Of a stretch of 64,000 nt of DNA, positions 16,304-25,531 are shown in pieces. Under the pieces are notes generated by a model. It made no database searches. It was not told the DNA's origin and saw only the letters and a program-made list of their open reading frames with translations. The DNA lies in NCBI GenBank assembly GCA_023666705.1, contig JAMPBO010000010.1, positions 61,880 to 125,879 of the forward strand, read 5' to 3'. Both the position numbers and the translations under genes were made by a program. Positions within the stretch are counted from its first letter, which is position 1. Each line of letters begins with the position of its first letter. The stretch is from Bacteroides sp. (lineage in GTDB: Bacteria > Bacillota > Clostridia > Lachnospirales > Lachnospiraceae).

Positions 16304-19012
16304 CTACCTTCCAAGTGTGATTATAATTTTATTTTCCTCAAAATTCAACTTCATTATTTCTTCTGCTGCCATAACTGCTTTATTATGCTCTATCAAAAGC
16401 TCCTTATCGTTACAGGTTGCCTTTACAAGTCTATACATTCCATACTCAAGTTCCTGCTTATTTTCAACAACAACCTGAAACCGTTTTCCTGCAAAACAAA
16501 GCTGTAAAACAGCAATCCCCTCCTTATCAAACTGCTCCTTCACAAGTCTCGGTGATATTGTCAAATTGCCATATATTCCTTTTACATTAAATACCTCCGT
16601 TATAAATACAAGCATATACCAGCTTGCGGCACCTGTAAGATAATGATACATTCCCCTACCGCTTCCGTCGAAATATTCAGGTATTCCCGGATAAATTTTG
16701 CTGACCTCAAAATTCATTGCATTATCTGCTAACGTCTGCAACGCCTTATAGCCCTCTTTTACAAAGCCTCTGCGGTATAACGCAGCTGCATACATAACCG
16801 TCATGTGCGAAAATACCGCTCCATTCTCCTTTTCACCGTATGCAAAACCAAACATCCTCCCCAAATCTATTTTATCTTCATGGAAATTTGTATTCAGCCT
16901 GTAGCCTCCAATATTTTTCTGATAAAGATAATGATCCGCAGTCCTGCATATTTTTTCCACCTGCACAGAGGATGCCGTACCACTCATAACAGCAAATACC
17001 TGACCTGTAAGCATCATGCGGACCTCATTTGGAAAATATCCCTCAACCTGTCTTTTATGATTATCGTAATAGCTGTTAAACCAGCCCTCCTCTTCATTTT
17101 CATCCGTACCCTGTATCCACTCCGTATTTCTTATGTGCTCCATCATCCACTCAGCTTTGTTTTTAAGATTGTGTACAAGTCGTGTAATAGGAATTGTAAT
17201 TTTTCTTCCACTCACATTATGTCTGCAGCTGTCTGTATACCTTTTCAGCAGTTTTCTCTTAGCCGAAGCATCGTTATACAAGGCTTCATCATCCTTAAGG
17301 AGCAGCTCCATTTCCTCCAAAACTTCCACGTCGACCCATTTATATTTTTCTGCAATATTAGCAAGTAAATCTGCCATATCCTTTAAATTTCCTGCATATG
17401 CACATGTAAATGCAACACTTTCTCCATGTTCAGAAGCCATATCAAGTGCATCGTTCCAATCCGCGCCCCTAAGTTTGATATGATTGTGTTCACCAACCTC
17501 ATAAAATGCACATAGCTGTTCCAAAAGAATATGTTCAAGCACTGTTCCATAATATATCTCACCGTCTGATGTTTTCTGACATACCCCGTACTCATCATTC
17601 CACTCCCTGTCAAGGTCAGTTCCCCGTTCCGTCTGCTCATCCTTAAAGTAAGGTGTCTTTTCTCTTAAAATGTCAACATCACCTGTTTGGTGTATATAAA
17701 GCTCCGTGGTCATATAGGGCCATACACCATGGTCCATCCAGACACGTGCAATTCCGTTTCTGTCTGCAATAAAATTGCCCTGACCCTCTCCGATAATCGT
17801 AGCATTTGTCCCGTCAATCCGTACTCCGCCATAATTATCCAAAATCATTTGCCTGACTCCGCCCGGATCCATAATAAGGAGGGAAAGGCAATCCTGCCAC
17901 AAATCTCTCCAGCCACGCCCACCGCGTCCATAGTCATGGTGCGGAAGAAACGAACAACCATATATTCTCCTTAAAAACGGCTGAAAGCTCACCCATTTCA
18001 TAAAGCCGTCAAATTCCTTATTTCCCGTATGATAACCCACATTCACCTGCTTGTTCCAGTATTCCTTTACTTCCTGTAAGGCACCCGTCACCTTATCCTT
18101 TGATGAAAACGCATTCAGTGCTTTGTCAATGTCCGCCTCATCACCTGTGACACCCATAAGAATGGTATAGACAGCTTCTTCTCCGGAAGTCAGTGTAATT
18201 TCCTTAAAGCGTAAGCCTCCTAAAGCTTCTTTTCCCTCTATTACATTTCCTGCAGAAATACCACTCTTATCTTCTCTTAACATTCCCGGATTGGTTAGCG
18301 TACCGCCCTCACCGATAAAGCCCTCCGTTGTAGGATAAAACTCCTCAGGCTTTTCTCCGCATCCCGTAACACCGCATACAAAATATGTAAGCTCATTTTT
18401 TCTATGACCGTGCTCATCAAAGGATAATGTCGGCTTTACATATACGCCGCTTTCCATCGTCCGTATCCTGTGGAGCAGTGATGTCACATGCCTGTGGTCC
18501 CTGATATTATCTGCACTTCTTGCAAATAGTGGAATAGCGGCAGTTGGTCTGATTGTTACGCTGTCCTTCCCTGTGTTTTTTACCGTTACATACATGATTT
18601 CTACATTGTGTCCAAGTGGCACAAATGTGACTACCTCAGCAGAAAGTCCGTATTTATCCGACTTACGCCATGCACTGTGCCACATAAAGCCTGCCGTAAC
18701 GGTACTGTCATCCTGATTATCCGTAAATTTATCAAGTTCCTGCCTGGCTGACGCACCGACAACCGACCATATGCCTTTCCCCTTTATATTAATCCAAAAA
18801 TTTCTACAACCACGATTATTATGAAGATTTTCCACGCTGACCGGCTCAAGCAAAAACGTATTCTGGTTTAATTTGCTGTCACCACCTAAATTCGGTGTCA
18901 CGGCACTTTTTATTCCTGTGACACCTGCAACCGGAAAATAAAGATAACTGTAATTTTCAGGTCTGCGAATCTGAAATTCACCTGTTTCATTTTTAAATTG
19001 AATTGTTCCCAT
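16304..19012 (-). CDS. GH94 family beta-glucan disaccharide/oligosaccharide phosphorylase
   Basis: A 902-residue protein in GH94: RIYGCSFLPHHDYGRGGRGWRDLWQD, IGEGQGNFIADRNG, and the catalytic Asp in LRGADWNDALDMASEHG. It lacks the long N-terminal extension of the roughly 985-residue cellodextrin phosphorylases, and its N-terminus differs from the cellobiose enzyme next to it. Its size is nearer the laminaribiose-type phosphorylases. I therefore assign the family with confidence and leave the linkage open (beta-1,3 or beta-1,4). It is first in an operon with the cellobiose phosphorylase; AGGAGG lies 6 nt before the ATG. No consensus promoter is obvious upstream, which would suit activation by the nearby AraC protein. 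Confidence 0.85.
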   Translation of the reverse strand: MGTIQFKNETGEFQIRRPENYSYLYFPVAGVTGIKSAVTPNLGGDSKLNQNTFLLEPVSVENLHNNRGCRNFWINIKGKGIWSVVGASARQELDKFTDNQDDSTVTAGFMWHSAWRKSDKYGLSAEVVTFVPLGHNVEIMYVTVKNTGKDSVTIRPTAAIPLFARSADNIRDHRHVTSLLHRIRTMESGVYVKPTLSFDEHGHRKNELTYFVCGVTGCGEKPEEFYPTTEGFIGEGGTLTNPGMLREDKSGISAGNVIEGKEALGGLRFKEITLTSGEEAVYTILMGVTGDEADIDKALNAFSSKDKVTGALQEVKEYWNKQVNVGYHTGNKEFDGFMKWVSFQPFLRRIYGCSFLPHHDYGRGGRGWRDLWQDCLSLLIMDPGGVRQMILDNYGGVRIDGTNATIIGEGQGNFIADRNGIARVWMDHGVWPYMTTELYIHQTGDVDILREKTPYFKDEQTERGTDLDREWNDEYGVCQKTSDGEIYYGTVLEHILLEQLCAFYEVGEHNHIKLRGADWNDALDMASEHGESVAFTCAYAGNLKDMADLLANIAEKYKWVDVEVLEEMELLLKDDEALYNDASAKRKLLKRYTDSCRHNVSGRKITIPITRLVHNLKNKAEWMMEHIRNTEWIQGTDENEEEGWFNSYYDNHKRQVEGYFPNEVRMMLTGQVFAVMSGTASSVQVEKICRTADHYLYQKNIGGYRLNTNFHEDKIDLGRMFGFAYGEKENGAVFSHMTVMYAAALYRRGFVKEGYKALQTLADNAMNFEVSKIYPGIPEYFDGSGRGMYHYLTGAASWYMLVFITEVFNVKGIYGNLTISPRLVKEQFDKEGIAVLQLCFAGKRFQVVVENKQELEYGMYRLVKATCNDKELLIEHNKAVMAAEEIMKLNFEENKIIITLGR

Positions 19013-19167
19013 AAAATACCTCCTACCTCAGCATATGACATGCCTAATATGTTCCACTTTACTATACGTAATTTATAGCAAAGTACGAGGTTATTTTATA
19101 TGGTCAATATTACTTTTTTATGGTTTTATTGACGTGTCTTGACATCCATATTCATCCAAAGCTTCAG

Positions 19168-20802
19168 CTATGCCTGATTTTCCTTTGCAACAAGCCTGTC
19201 CGCCCCATAAATTTTACGGAGCTTCGTCTTTTCTATCTTGCCTGTTGCGTTTCTTGGAATTTCACTGAAAATAATTTCCTTCGGACGCTTATACCTTGGC
19301 AGTCCCATGCAAAATTCCCCCACCTCTTCCGTGGTGCAGGTCATACCATCCTTTATCTCTATAATTGCAGCCGTCTTCTCGCCCAAACGTCTGTCAGGCA
19401 TACCGATGACCGCCACATCCTTAATCTTGTCATATTTCCTTAAGAAATCCTCTATCTGGACAGGATATATATTTTCACCGCCGCTGACGATGACATCCTT
19501 TTTCCTGTCCACAAGGAAATAAAAGCCATCTTCATCCTGCATTGCCATGTCACCTGTATAAAGCCAACCGTCCTTTATGGTCTCGGCGGTTGCCTCCTCG
19601 TTGCGGTAATAGCAGGTCATAACCCCCGGTCCCTTTACACAAAGTTCTCCCACGTCCCCCTGTTTAACAACGGCACCGTTTTCATCCACAATCTTACACT
19701 CCCAACGGTAGCCCGGGATTCCGATTGCACCGACCTTGTGTATATTTTCAACGCCAAGATGGACACATCCCGGACCAGTTGACTCCGACAAACCATAATT
19801 GGTATCGTACTGGTGATTTGGGAAATATTCTTTCCAACGCTTAATCAGGGATGGCGGTACAGGCTGTGCACCGATATGCATCAGTCTCCACTGGTCCAGC
19901 TGATAGTCCGAAAGCTTAATATCGCCACGGTCAAGGGCATCCAAAATATCCTGTGCCCATGGTACAAGAAGCCACACGATGGTACAATGCTCCGACGAGA
20001 TTGCCTTTAAAATCGTTTCCGGCTTTGTACCCTTCAGCAGGATTGCCTTACTTCCTGCTACAAGGCTGCCCATCCAGTGGAATTTTGCACCTGTATGATA
20101 AAGCGGCGGAATACATAAGAAATTATCCTCCCTGTTTGTTCCGTGATGCTTTTGTTCCAATTCAGCAGCCTGTATCAGGCTTTGATGCTTATGTAATATT
20201 GCCTTTGGAAATCCTGTCGTACCAGATGAGAAATAGATTGCACCAAAATCCTCCTCTGTAATCTCTACCTCAGGCGTCTGGCTGGAGCAGTCAGCAACAA
20301 GCTCATGGTAGCTCTCCGCAAAGCTTGGACAATTATCCCCGACATAGATGAGCAGTCTTCCCTTGCAAAGACGCTCCGCATTTGCCTCAATCCGTCCGAT
20401 AAATGCAGGTCCGAACACAATCATATCCACCTCGGCAAGCTCGGCACAATAAAGAATTTCATCCGCATCATACCTGAAATTAAACGGTACCGCAATGGCA
20501 CCTGTCTTTAACACGCCAAAATAAATCGGAAGCCACTCCAGACAATTGTAAAGAAGAATTGCAACCTTGTCCCCCTTTTTGATTCCCCTGCCCATCAACA
20601 TGTTTGCAAAACGGTTTGCCTTTTCGTTAAACACACTCCATGTAATTTCCCTGCGGTAAGGCTGGAACCTGTCTGATTCCACAAGCTCAAATTCCTTCCA
20701 CGTAATTCTTCTTGTATCCTGCTCATCAGGATTCAGCTCCACAAGGGCAACCTCCTCCGGATACATCTTTGCATTGCGTTCTAACAACTTTGTAACTACC
20801 AT
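19168..20802 (-). CDS. AMP-forming acyl-CoA synthetase / ligase family protein
   Basis: A 544-residue member of the ANL adenylating family. The P-loop is YFSSGTTGFPKAI; other core motifs are NYGLSESTGPG, GWLYTGDMA, the hinge DRKKDVIVSGGENIYP and the C-terminal catalytic Lys in RNATGKIEKTKLR. It should activate a carboxylic acid with ATP and load it onto CoA; the acid is not evident. Near residues 33-55 there is a near-duplication (RRITWKEFELVES, then RREITWSVFNEKA). The start has AGGAGA, 10 nt upstream. It follows the aldo/keto reductase by 120 bp with its own candidate promoter, so it is probably a separate unit. Confidence 0.88.
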   Translation of the reverse strand: MVVTKLLERNAKMYPEEVALVELNPDEQDTRRITWKEFELVESDRFQPYRREITWSVFNEKANRFANMLMGRGIKKGDKVAILLYNCLEWLPIYFGVLKTGAIAVPFNFRYDADEILYCAELAEVDMIVFGPAFIGRIEANAERLCKGRLLIYVGDNCPSFAESYHELVADCSSQTPEVEITEEDFGAIYFSSGTTGFPKAILHKHQSLIQAAELEQKHHGTNREDNFLCIPPLYHTGAKFHWMGSLVAGSKAILLKGTKPETILKAISSEHCTIVWLLVPWAQDILDALDRGDIKLSDYQLDQWRLMHIGAQPVPPSLIKRWKEYFPNHQYDTNYGLSESTGPGCVHLGVENIHKVGAIGIPGYRWECKIVDENGAVVKQGDVGELCVKGPGVMTCYYRNEEATAETIKDGWLYTGDMAMQDEDGFYFLVDRKKDVIVSGGENIYPVQIEDFLRKYDKIKDVAVIGMPDRRLGEKTAAIIEIKDGMTCTTEEVGEFCMGLPRYKRPKEIIFSEIPRNATGKIEKTKLRKIYGADRLVAKENQA

Positions 20803-20863
20803 AATTATAACTTCTCCTACGCATTTTCTTTTACACTTTACACTTTTAAAACAGTGCAGTTAT

Positions 20864-20892
20864 ATTTTAATTTATTATACGGCTGTTTACAA
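20864..20892 (-). promoter_or_regulatory. candidate promoter of the acyl-CoA synthetase
   Basis: Minus strand TTGTAA (20892-20887), 17-bp spacer, TAAAAT (20869-20864), about 60 bp before the ATG. The surrounding DNA is AT-rich, so chance matches are likely. Confidence 0.4.
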
Positions 20893-20922
20893 GTACATTT
20901 TGAAAATTGACAATCTTTGTCT

Positions 20923-22056
20923 CTACATTCCAAGCAGTGATGAAAACTCACTCATTGCCTCAGATATTTTAATCTGCTGCGGACATACCTGCTCACAGCT
21001 TCGGCAGCCCACACAGTTCGCAGGACGCCTGCTTTCCTCCATACTGCCCACTGCCATTGGTGCTAAAAATCCCCCGCCTGTAATTTTATGCTCATTGAAT
21101 AGTGCAAGCAGCTCAGGTATCGGCAATCCCTTCGGACAATGACTGGTACAATAATGACATGCAGTACATGGAAGTCCACCCTTTTTCACCTCTTCGTCAA
21201 TTAGTGCAACCAGCTTATGAAGCTCATCATTATTCAAAGGCTTTTCTTCCTGAAATGTTTCTATATTTGCCTTTAGCTGCTCCATACTTGACATACCGGA
21301 AAGCACCATGGTAACCTCTGGTATCGCCTGTAAAAACCGGAATGCCCATGCAGGAATGGTCTCATTCGGTCTCATTTTTTTAAGCTCTGCTGTCATCTCA
21401 TCAGAAGCAGTTGCAAGCTTACCGCCACGCAGCGGCTCCATAACCCACACAGGAAGTCCTGCATCCCTGATTAACTTAACCTTTTGCTCACAGCCCTGGA
21501 AATGCCAATCCATATAGTTTAACTGAAGCTGACAAAATTCCATGTGCGGTCCATACACTGCAAGGAACTTTTTCATTACCTCCACCGAACCGTGTGCCGA
21601 AAATCCAAAATGCTTAATTCTTCCGTTTTCCTTCTGCTTTAGCAAATATTCCAATATTTTGTGCTCAGGATTTAAATACTCGTCTACATTTCCCTCATAA
21701 ACATTGTGGATTAAATAAAAATCAAAATATTCGGTCTGACATTTTTCAAGCTGCTTCTCAAAGATTTCCTCTACCTTGCCCATATTCGAAAGGTCATATC
21801 CCGGAAATTTCGATGCCAGATAATAGCTGTCTCTCGGATATTTCGAGAGATATTTCCCTGCCACAAGCTCAGAATTACCGCCATGATATCCCCATGCGGT
21901 ATCAAAATAATTGACCCCATTATGATATGCATAGTCAATCATCTCAGCCGCCGTCTTCTCGTCCACAATAGCATCGTTTCCGTCAACTACGGGAAGTCTC
22001 ATCATTCCAAGTCCCAGTGCTGACAGCTTCTTGTCCTTAAACTCCTTAAAAATCAT
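20923..22056 (-). CDS. aldo/keto reductase with C-terminal two-[4Fe-4S] ferredoxin domain
   Basis: A 377-residue protein. The aldo/keto reductase barrel occupies about 1-270 (GLGMMRLPV; NYFDTAWGYHGGNSE; the catalytic-type Lys in YLASKFP; His in DFYLIHNVY). A ferredoxin-like tail has CTACHYCTSHCPKG and CVGCRSCEQVCPQQ, enough for two [4Fe-4S] clusters. This fused family is common in anaerobes and its substrates are mostly unknown. It starts 13 bp after the larE stop with AGGAGG, 8 nt upstream, so it is very likely co-transcribed with the lar operon. Whether it acts in nickel-pincer chemistry or downstream carbohydrate or hydroxy-acid metabolism is an open question. Confidence 0.9.
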   Translation of the reverse strand: MIFKEFKDKKLSALGLGMMRLPVVDGNDAIVDEKTAAEMIDYAYHNGVNYFDTAWGYHGGNSELVAGKYLSKYPRDSYYLASKFPGYDLSNMGKVEEIFEKQLEKCQTEYFDFYLIHNVYEGNVDEYLNPEHKILEYLLKQKENGRIKHFGFSAHGSVEVMKKFLAVYGPHMEFCQLQLNYMDWHFQGCEQKVKLIRDAGLPVWVMEPLRGGKLATASDEMTAELKKMRPNETIPAWAFRFLQAIPEVTMVLSGMSSMEQLKANIETFQEEKPLNNDELHKLVALIDEEVKKGGLPCTACHYCTSHCPKGLPIPELLALFNEHKITGGGFLAPMAVGSMEESRRPANCVGCRSCEQVCPQQIKISEAMSEFSSLLGM

Positions 22057-22069
22057 GTATGTAACCTCC

Positions 22070-22894
22070 TTAATTATTGATTCCTACATTCATGCTTCCC
22101 TGCCTGTATCCTCTCAAATCAAGGGAAACATATTCATAGCCATAGTGTTTAAACTCTTTTACTACCCTGTCCCTTACATGCTCCTGCATGATTTCCCCAA
22201 ACTGTTCAGGTAATATTTCTATTCTCGCCATTTTACCATAGAGCCTTACCCTTGCCTGCCGGAAGCCCATGGAAATGAGCAGATTTTCACCACGCTCCAC
22301 CAGGGAAAGCTTTTCCTCCGATATTTGGTCACCATATGGAATTCTTGTAGCAAGACATGCATAAGCAGGCTTTTCCCATGTTTCAAGCCCATATATTTTT
22401 GATAATTCCCGTATGTCCTGCTTTGTAAGTCCTGCAAGAAGAAGCGGGCTCTCTATGGAAAGCTCCTTTATGGCAGCCATTCCCGGACGGTAATCACCCA
22501 CATCATCCACATTTGAACCTTCGATAACATGGCGTAAGCCCTTTTGGGATGCCACGGCACTTATCCTGGTAAACATCTGTTTTTTGCATATATAACACCT
22601 GTCATTTGGATTACATGCAAACTCCTTGTTTTCCAGCATGTTAAGCTCACATATCATCTGCTCTATCCCCTCCTGCTTACAAAATTCTATCGTCTCCTCA
22701 TATTCCCGCTTGGGAAACAGATTCGACGTTACGGTAATGGCAACCGCCTTTTGCCCTAAGGTCTCATGTGCCAGCTTTAACAGAAGTGTGGAATCCACCC
22801 CTCCTGAAAATGCAACACCGACACTTTTCATTTCGCAAAGCATATGGGACAGCTTATCAAAACATTCCCTTAAATGCTTATCCTCTATATTCAC
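22070..22894 (-). CDS. larE: ATP-dependent sacrificial sulfur transferase LarE
   Basis: LarE adenylates the pyridinium dicarboxylate made by LarB and inserts sulfur, forming the dithio acid of the nickel-pincer nucleotide. The 275-residue length is normal. The PP-loop SGGVDSTLL is near residues 30-38, followed by CNPNDRCYICK near 95-103 and ACLATRIPYG, whose Cys (about 180) aligns with the sacrificial or cluster Cys of known LarE proteins. The start is GTG at 22894, with GAGGTG 7 nt upstream. The gene follows larO by 6 bp. Which sulfur mechanism applies (sacrificial Cys or cluster-assisted) cannot be settled here. Confidence 0.93.
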   Translation of the reverse strand: MNIEDKHLRECFDKLSHMLCEMKSVGVAFSGGVDSTLLLKLAHETLGQKAVAITVTSNLFPKREYEETIEFCKQEGIEQMICELNMLENKEFACNPNDRCYICKKQMFTRISAVASQKGLRHVIEGSNVDDVGDYRPGMAAIKELSIESPLLLAGLTKQDIRELSKIYGLETWEKPAYACLATRIPYGDQISEEKLSLVERGENLLISMGFRQARVRLYGKMARIEILPEQFGEIMQEHVRDRVVKEFKHYGYEYVSLDLRGYRQGSMNVGINN

Positions 22895-22900
22895 AATGCA

Positions 22901-23632
22901 TCACCTCTTTATGAAACTGAGCGGAAGCTCCAGTCCGTTTTCTTCCATTAAATTTTTATCAGACAGGATATCCCTGCTGCTGCCATCCGCCGCAATTTCC
23001 CCGTTATGAAGCAGCACTGTCCTGTCACAGGTATCCATAATAAAATCCAAATCATGGGACGCAATCAGCTTCGTCTTTTGCAGCCCGTTTAATATGTGAA
23101 TGAGATTTCTTCTGTTCTTTGGGTCAAGAGTCACGCTTGGCTCATCAAGAAGCACGATATCCGGCCGCATTGCCAGTATTGTCGCAATGGAGGCAAGCTT
23201 CTTTTCCCCACCTGACAACTCATACATGGAGCGTTCTTTCAAATGCTCTATCCTGACTGCCTCCAATGCCTCCTGTGCCATTCTTGCAGCCTCTTCCTTC
23301 CCATACCCATAATTCATGGGACCAAAGGATACATTGTCATATACATTTGACAGGAACATCTGACTATCGGCATCCTGAAATACATAGCCGATTTTTTTCC
23401 GTATCTCAACAAGGTTTTCCTTTGTAAGCTCCATGTCAGTTACACGGATGCTGCCCTCATATCCGTTTTCCAGTCCCACAAGCAGCCGTAACAGGGTTGA
23501 TTTACCCACGCCGTTTGCCCCTACGATGCCAACCCGTTCTCCCTGTGCAACAGCAAGATTTAAGTTTTTTAAAACAAGCTTTCCTTTTCCATACCGAAAG
23601 GAAACATCCGTTACGCTTATCTGATTGTTCAT
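22901..23632 (-). CDS. larO: nickel ECF transporter ATPase (LarO/NikO/CbiO type)
   Basis: A roughly 243-residue ABC ATPase of the energy-coupling-factor class. Walker A is GANGVGKST, the signature is ELSGGEKKLASIA, Walker B is PDIVLLDEPSVTLD and the switch His is in LIASHDLDF. The start MNNQIS at 23632 is chosen over an ATG at 23665 because AAGGAAC lies 9 nt before it. It powers uptake by the larMN and larQ products. The same order, lar(MN)-larQ-larO-larE, is known in Lactobacillus plantarum. A cobalt role is possible for such proteins in general, but the lar context points to nickel. Confidence 0.92.
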   Translation of the reverse strand: MNNQISVTDVSFRYGKGKLVLKNLNLAVAQGERVGIVGANGVGKSTLLRLLVGLENGYEGSIRVTDMELTKENLVEIRKKIGYVFQDADSQMFLSNVYDNVSFGPMNYGYGKEEAARMAQEALEAVRIEHLKERSMYELSGGEKKLASIATILAMRPDIVLLDEPSVTLDPKNRRNLIHILNGLQKTKLIASHDLDFIMDTCDRTVLLHNGEIAADGSSRDILSDKNLMEENGLELPLSFIKR

Positions 23633-23699
23633 GTTTTTATTGTTCCTTTCGTAGCTTTCATACAAAAATATCTATATGGAATCAATTTCCCTGCATCTG

Positions 23700-24464
23700 T
23701 TAATAAACAAAATCCGGAACAAACCTTAAAACGGCAATCGCAATACACCAGCCAAAAATCCATAGGACGTCTCCTGCCTGAACCGTATAGTTGCTTTTAT
23801 AGCCTTTGTTTTTTACATTCCACCCATAACCCCTTACATTCATGCTGTCATATACAATATGTGCCTTGTCCATACTGCGGAGCAGAAGCTGCCCTGCAAA
23901 CTGTCCCCACACCCTGAACTGGATTCCCTTTTGATTTGGTGCAAGCATATCATATGCCTCAGTCATCCGTTTGGTTTCCTTAAGCAAAATATTTGTATAG
24001 CGGTAAATAAGCAGAATAACCGTCACAAGAATTTCAGGCACCCTTATGATTCTTAAGGCATTGCAAATATCTTCTATCCTTGTAGTCACTGCAAGAATAT
24101 ACACTGCAAATACACTTAAAACTCCCTTCATGAAAAGGCAAAGCATCAGAATCAGTCCTGCCATAAGGGGTTTGGCAAAAAATAAATTGCCGGTTCCCAA
24201 AAGAATAATTGCCGCCAGTATCACTTTAATACGCTTGATACAGCTTATAAAGGATATGTCCCATATGATAAACACCGCAAGGGGATAAATCATCATAAAT
24301 ATAAGTCCCCTTACATCGTTGCTTTGTACGGATATGGTAAATGCGACATACCAGACCGTAACAAACAGCTTACATAGCGGATGTAAGGAATTTAAGCCTC
24401 CGTCCCTTCCCGCTTCCTTTTCCATGCTGCACATTTCATGTATTGCCTTATCGATATTACTCAT
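23700..24464 (-). CDS. larQ: nickel ECF transporter transmembrane subunit (LarQ/CbiQ type)
   Basis: A 254-residue CbiQ/EcfT-type membrane protein with about five or six hydrophobic segments. The cytoplasmic coupling helix with RMTEAYDMLAPN and the DSMNVRGYGW motif represent the Ala-Arg-Gly type signatures that contact the ATPase. It lies between larMN and larO on the same strand, with a 67-bp spacer after each. Its role is to couple ATP hydrolysis to the substrate-binding larMN product. Confidence 0.9.
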   Translation of the reverse strand: MSNIDKAIHEMCSMEKEAGRDGGLNSLHPLCKLFVTVWYVAFTISVQSNDVRGLIFMMIYPLAVFIIWDISFISCIKRIKVILAAIILLGTGNLFFAKPLMAGLILMLCLFMKGVLSVFAVYILAVTTRIEDICNALRIIRVPEILVTVILLIYRYTNILLKETKRMTEAYDMLAPNQKGIQFRVWGQFAGQLLLRSMDKAHIVYDSMNVRGYGWNVKNKGYKSNYTVQAGDVLWIFGWCIAIAVLRFVPDFVY

Positions 24465-24531
24465 AGAATACCTCTTATGTTCTTATTTCCATTCATGATG
24501 CTGCCTGTTAAAGATATGCAAATTCCCTGCT

Positions 24532-25527
24532 TCAACGCCTGCGATGCTTTGCTCCATTCCGCACCAGGACACAAAACAGGGCACATACACCTGCAACTGC
24601 AAGTGCACCAAGAATTCCTGAAAATGAAGTTCCCACCGCAGACTCCGAATTCTTAAATGCATAATCCGGCAAAAGTGCGAGCGTTTCCTGAATATCTGCA
24701 AATGCATCATAAACCTCACCGGAACGGCTAAGCTCCGTACTTCCCGTAACCTTTTCCACCGACCATTCCAAGCCGTCAGGATGTGACGACGCCATAAGCG
24801 ATAACAGACCTGCCGTAGCAAGAGCAGCCACTGCCAGAACTGACATTACCCCCGCGTAGGATTTTCTGTCTGTCTTTGCATTCTGCCCTATGCCCCATAA
24901 AAGCTCCGCCCGTGTCTCATAAACAAAACACAAAACGGCCGCCGTTATAACACCCTCCACCAAGCCGATTGCCAGGTGAATCGGCTGCATAAATGCAAGA
25001 AATGTCCCAAATGGAAGCTCCGTAACGCCTGATGCCATTGTCTCAAGTGTGACAAAAAAAGCACCAAGCTGTAACGTAACCACACAGCCTATCACAGATG
25101 CCGCTATTATCTTCTTTTTTGATGTACCCTTTTTCATGATTCCACGCCATATTACCGCTGCTCCCACAAAACAGCCGAAAAATGCCATGTTCCATATATT
25201 GGCTCCCAGTGCCATGATACCACCGTCCGCAAACATAAGACATTGGATTACCAAAATTCCAATCATGGTAAGAAAGCCTGCATGGGGTCCGAGCATGGCA
25301 GAAAGCAACATTCCGCCACACAAATGTCCACTTGAGCCTGTCCCCGGAATAGAAAAATTAATCATTTGGGCGGCAAAAACAAAGGCTCCCATAATTCCCA
25401 TTTCCGCAACCTTAATCGGTTCCTCCACCTTTTTTACCTTATGTACGCTGTAGGCGGCAGCTCCCGCTGAAAGCACATACATACCTCCCGCCACAACATG
25501 ATTTAACAGTGCGTCAGCCATATGCAT
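24532..25527 (-). CDS. larMN: fused nickel-binding membrane component LarMN (CbiM/NikM + NikN)
   Basis: A 331-residue fusion. The N-terminal CbiM/NikM domain begins MHMADALLNH; the second-residue His belongs to the square-planar metal site of this family. Motifs GTGSSGHLCGGMLLSAMLGPHAGF and GANIWNMAFFG follow, with about six membrane helices. From about 235 on, a membrane segment, an extracytoplasmic loop (SSHPDGLEWSVEKVTGST) and a last membrane segment form the NikN/CbiN-like part. It starts 4 bp after the larC stop. It captures the metal outside and passes it inward with larQ and larO. Confidence 0.9.
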   Translation of the reverse strand: MHMADALLNHVVAGGMYVLSAGAAAYSVHKVKKVEEPIKVAEMGIMGAFVFAAQMINFSIPGTGSSGHLCGGMLLSAMLGPHAGFLTMIGILVIQCLMFADGGIMALGANIWNMAFFGCFVGAAVIWRGIMKKGTSKKKIIAASVIGCVVTLQLGAFFVTLETMASGVTELPFGTFLAFMQPIHLAIGLVEGVITAAVLCFVYETRAELLWGIGQNAKTDRKSYAGVMSVLAVAALATAGLLSLMASSHPDGLEWSVEKVTGSTELSRSGEVYDAFADIQETLALLPDYAFKNSESAVGTSFSGILGALAVAGVCALFCVLVRNGAKHRRR

Positions 25528-25531
25528 AATA

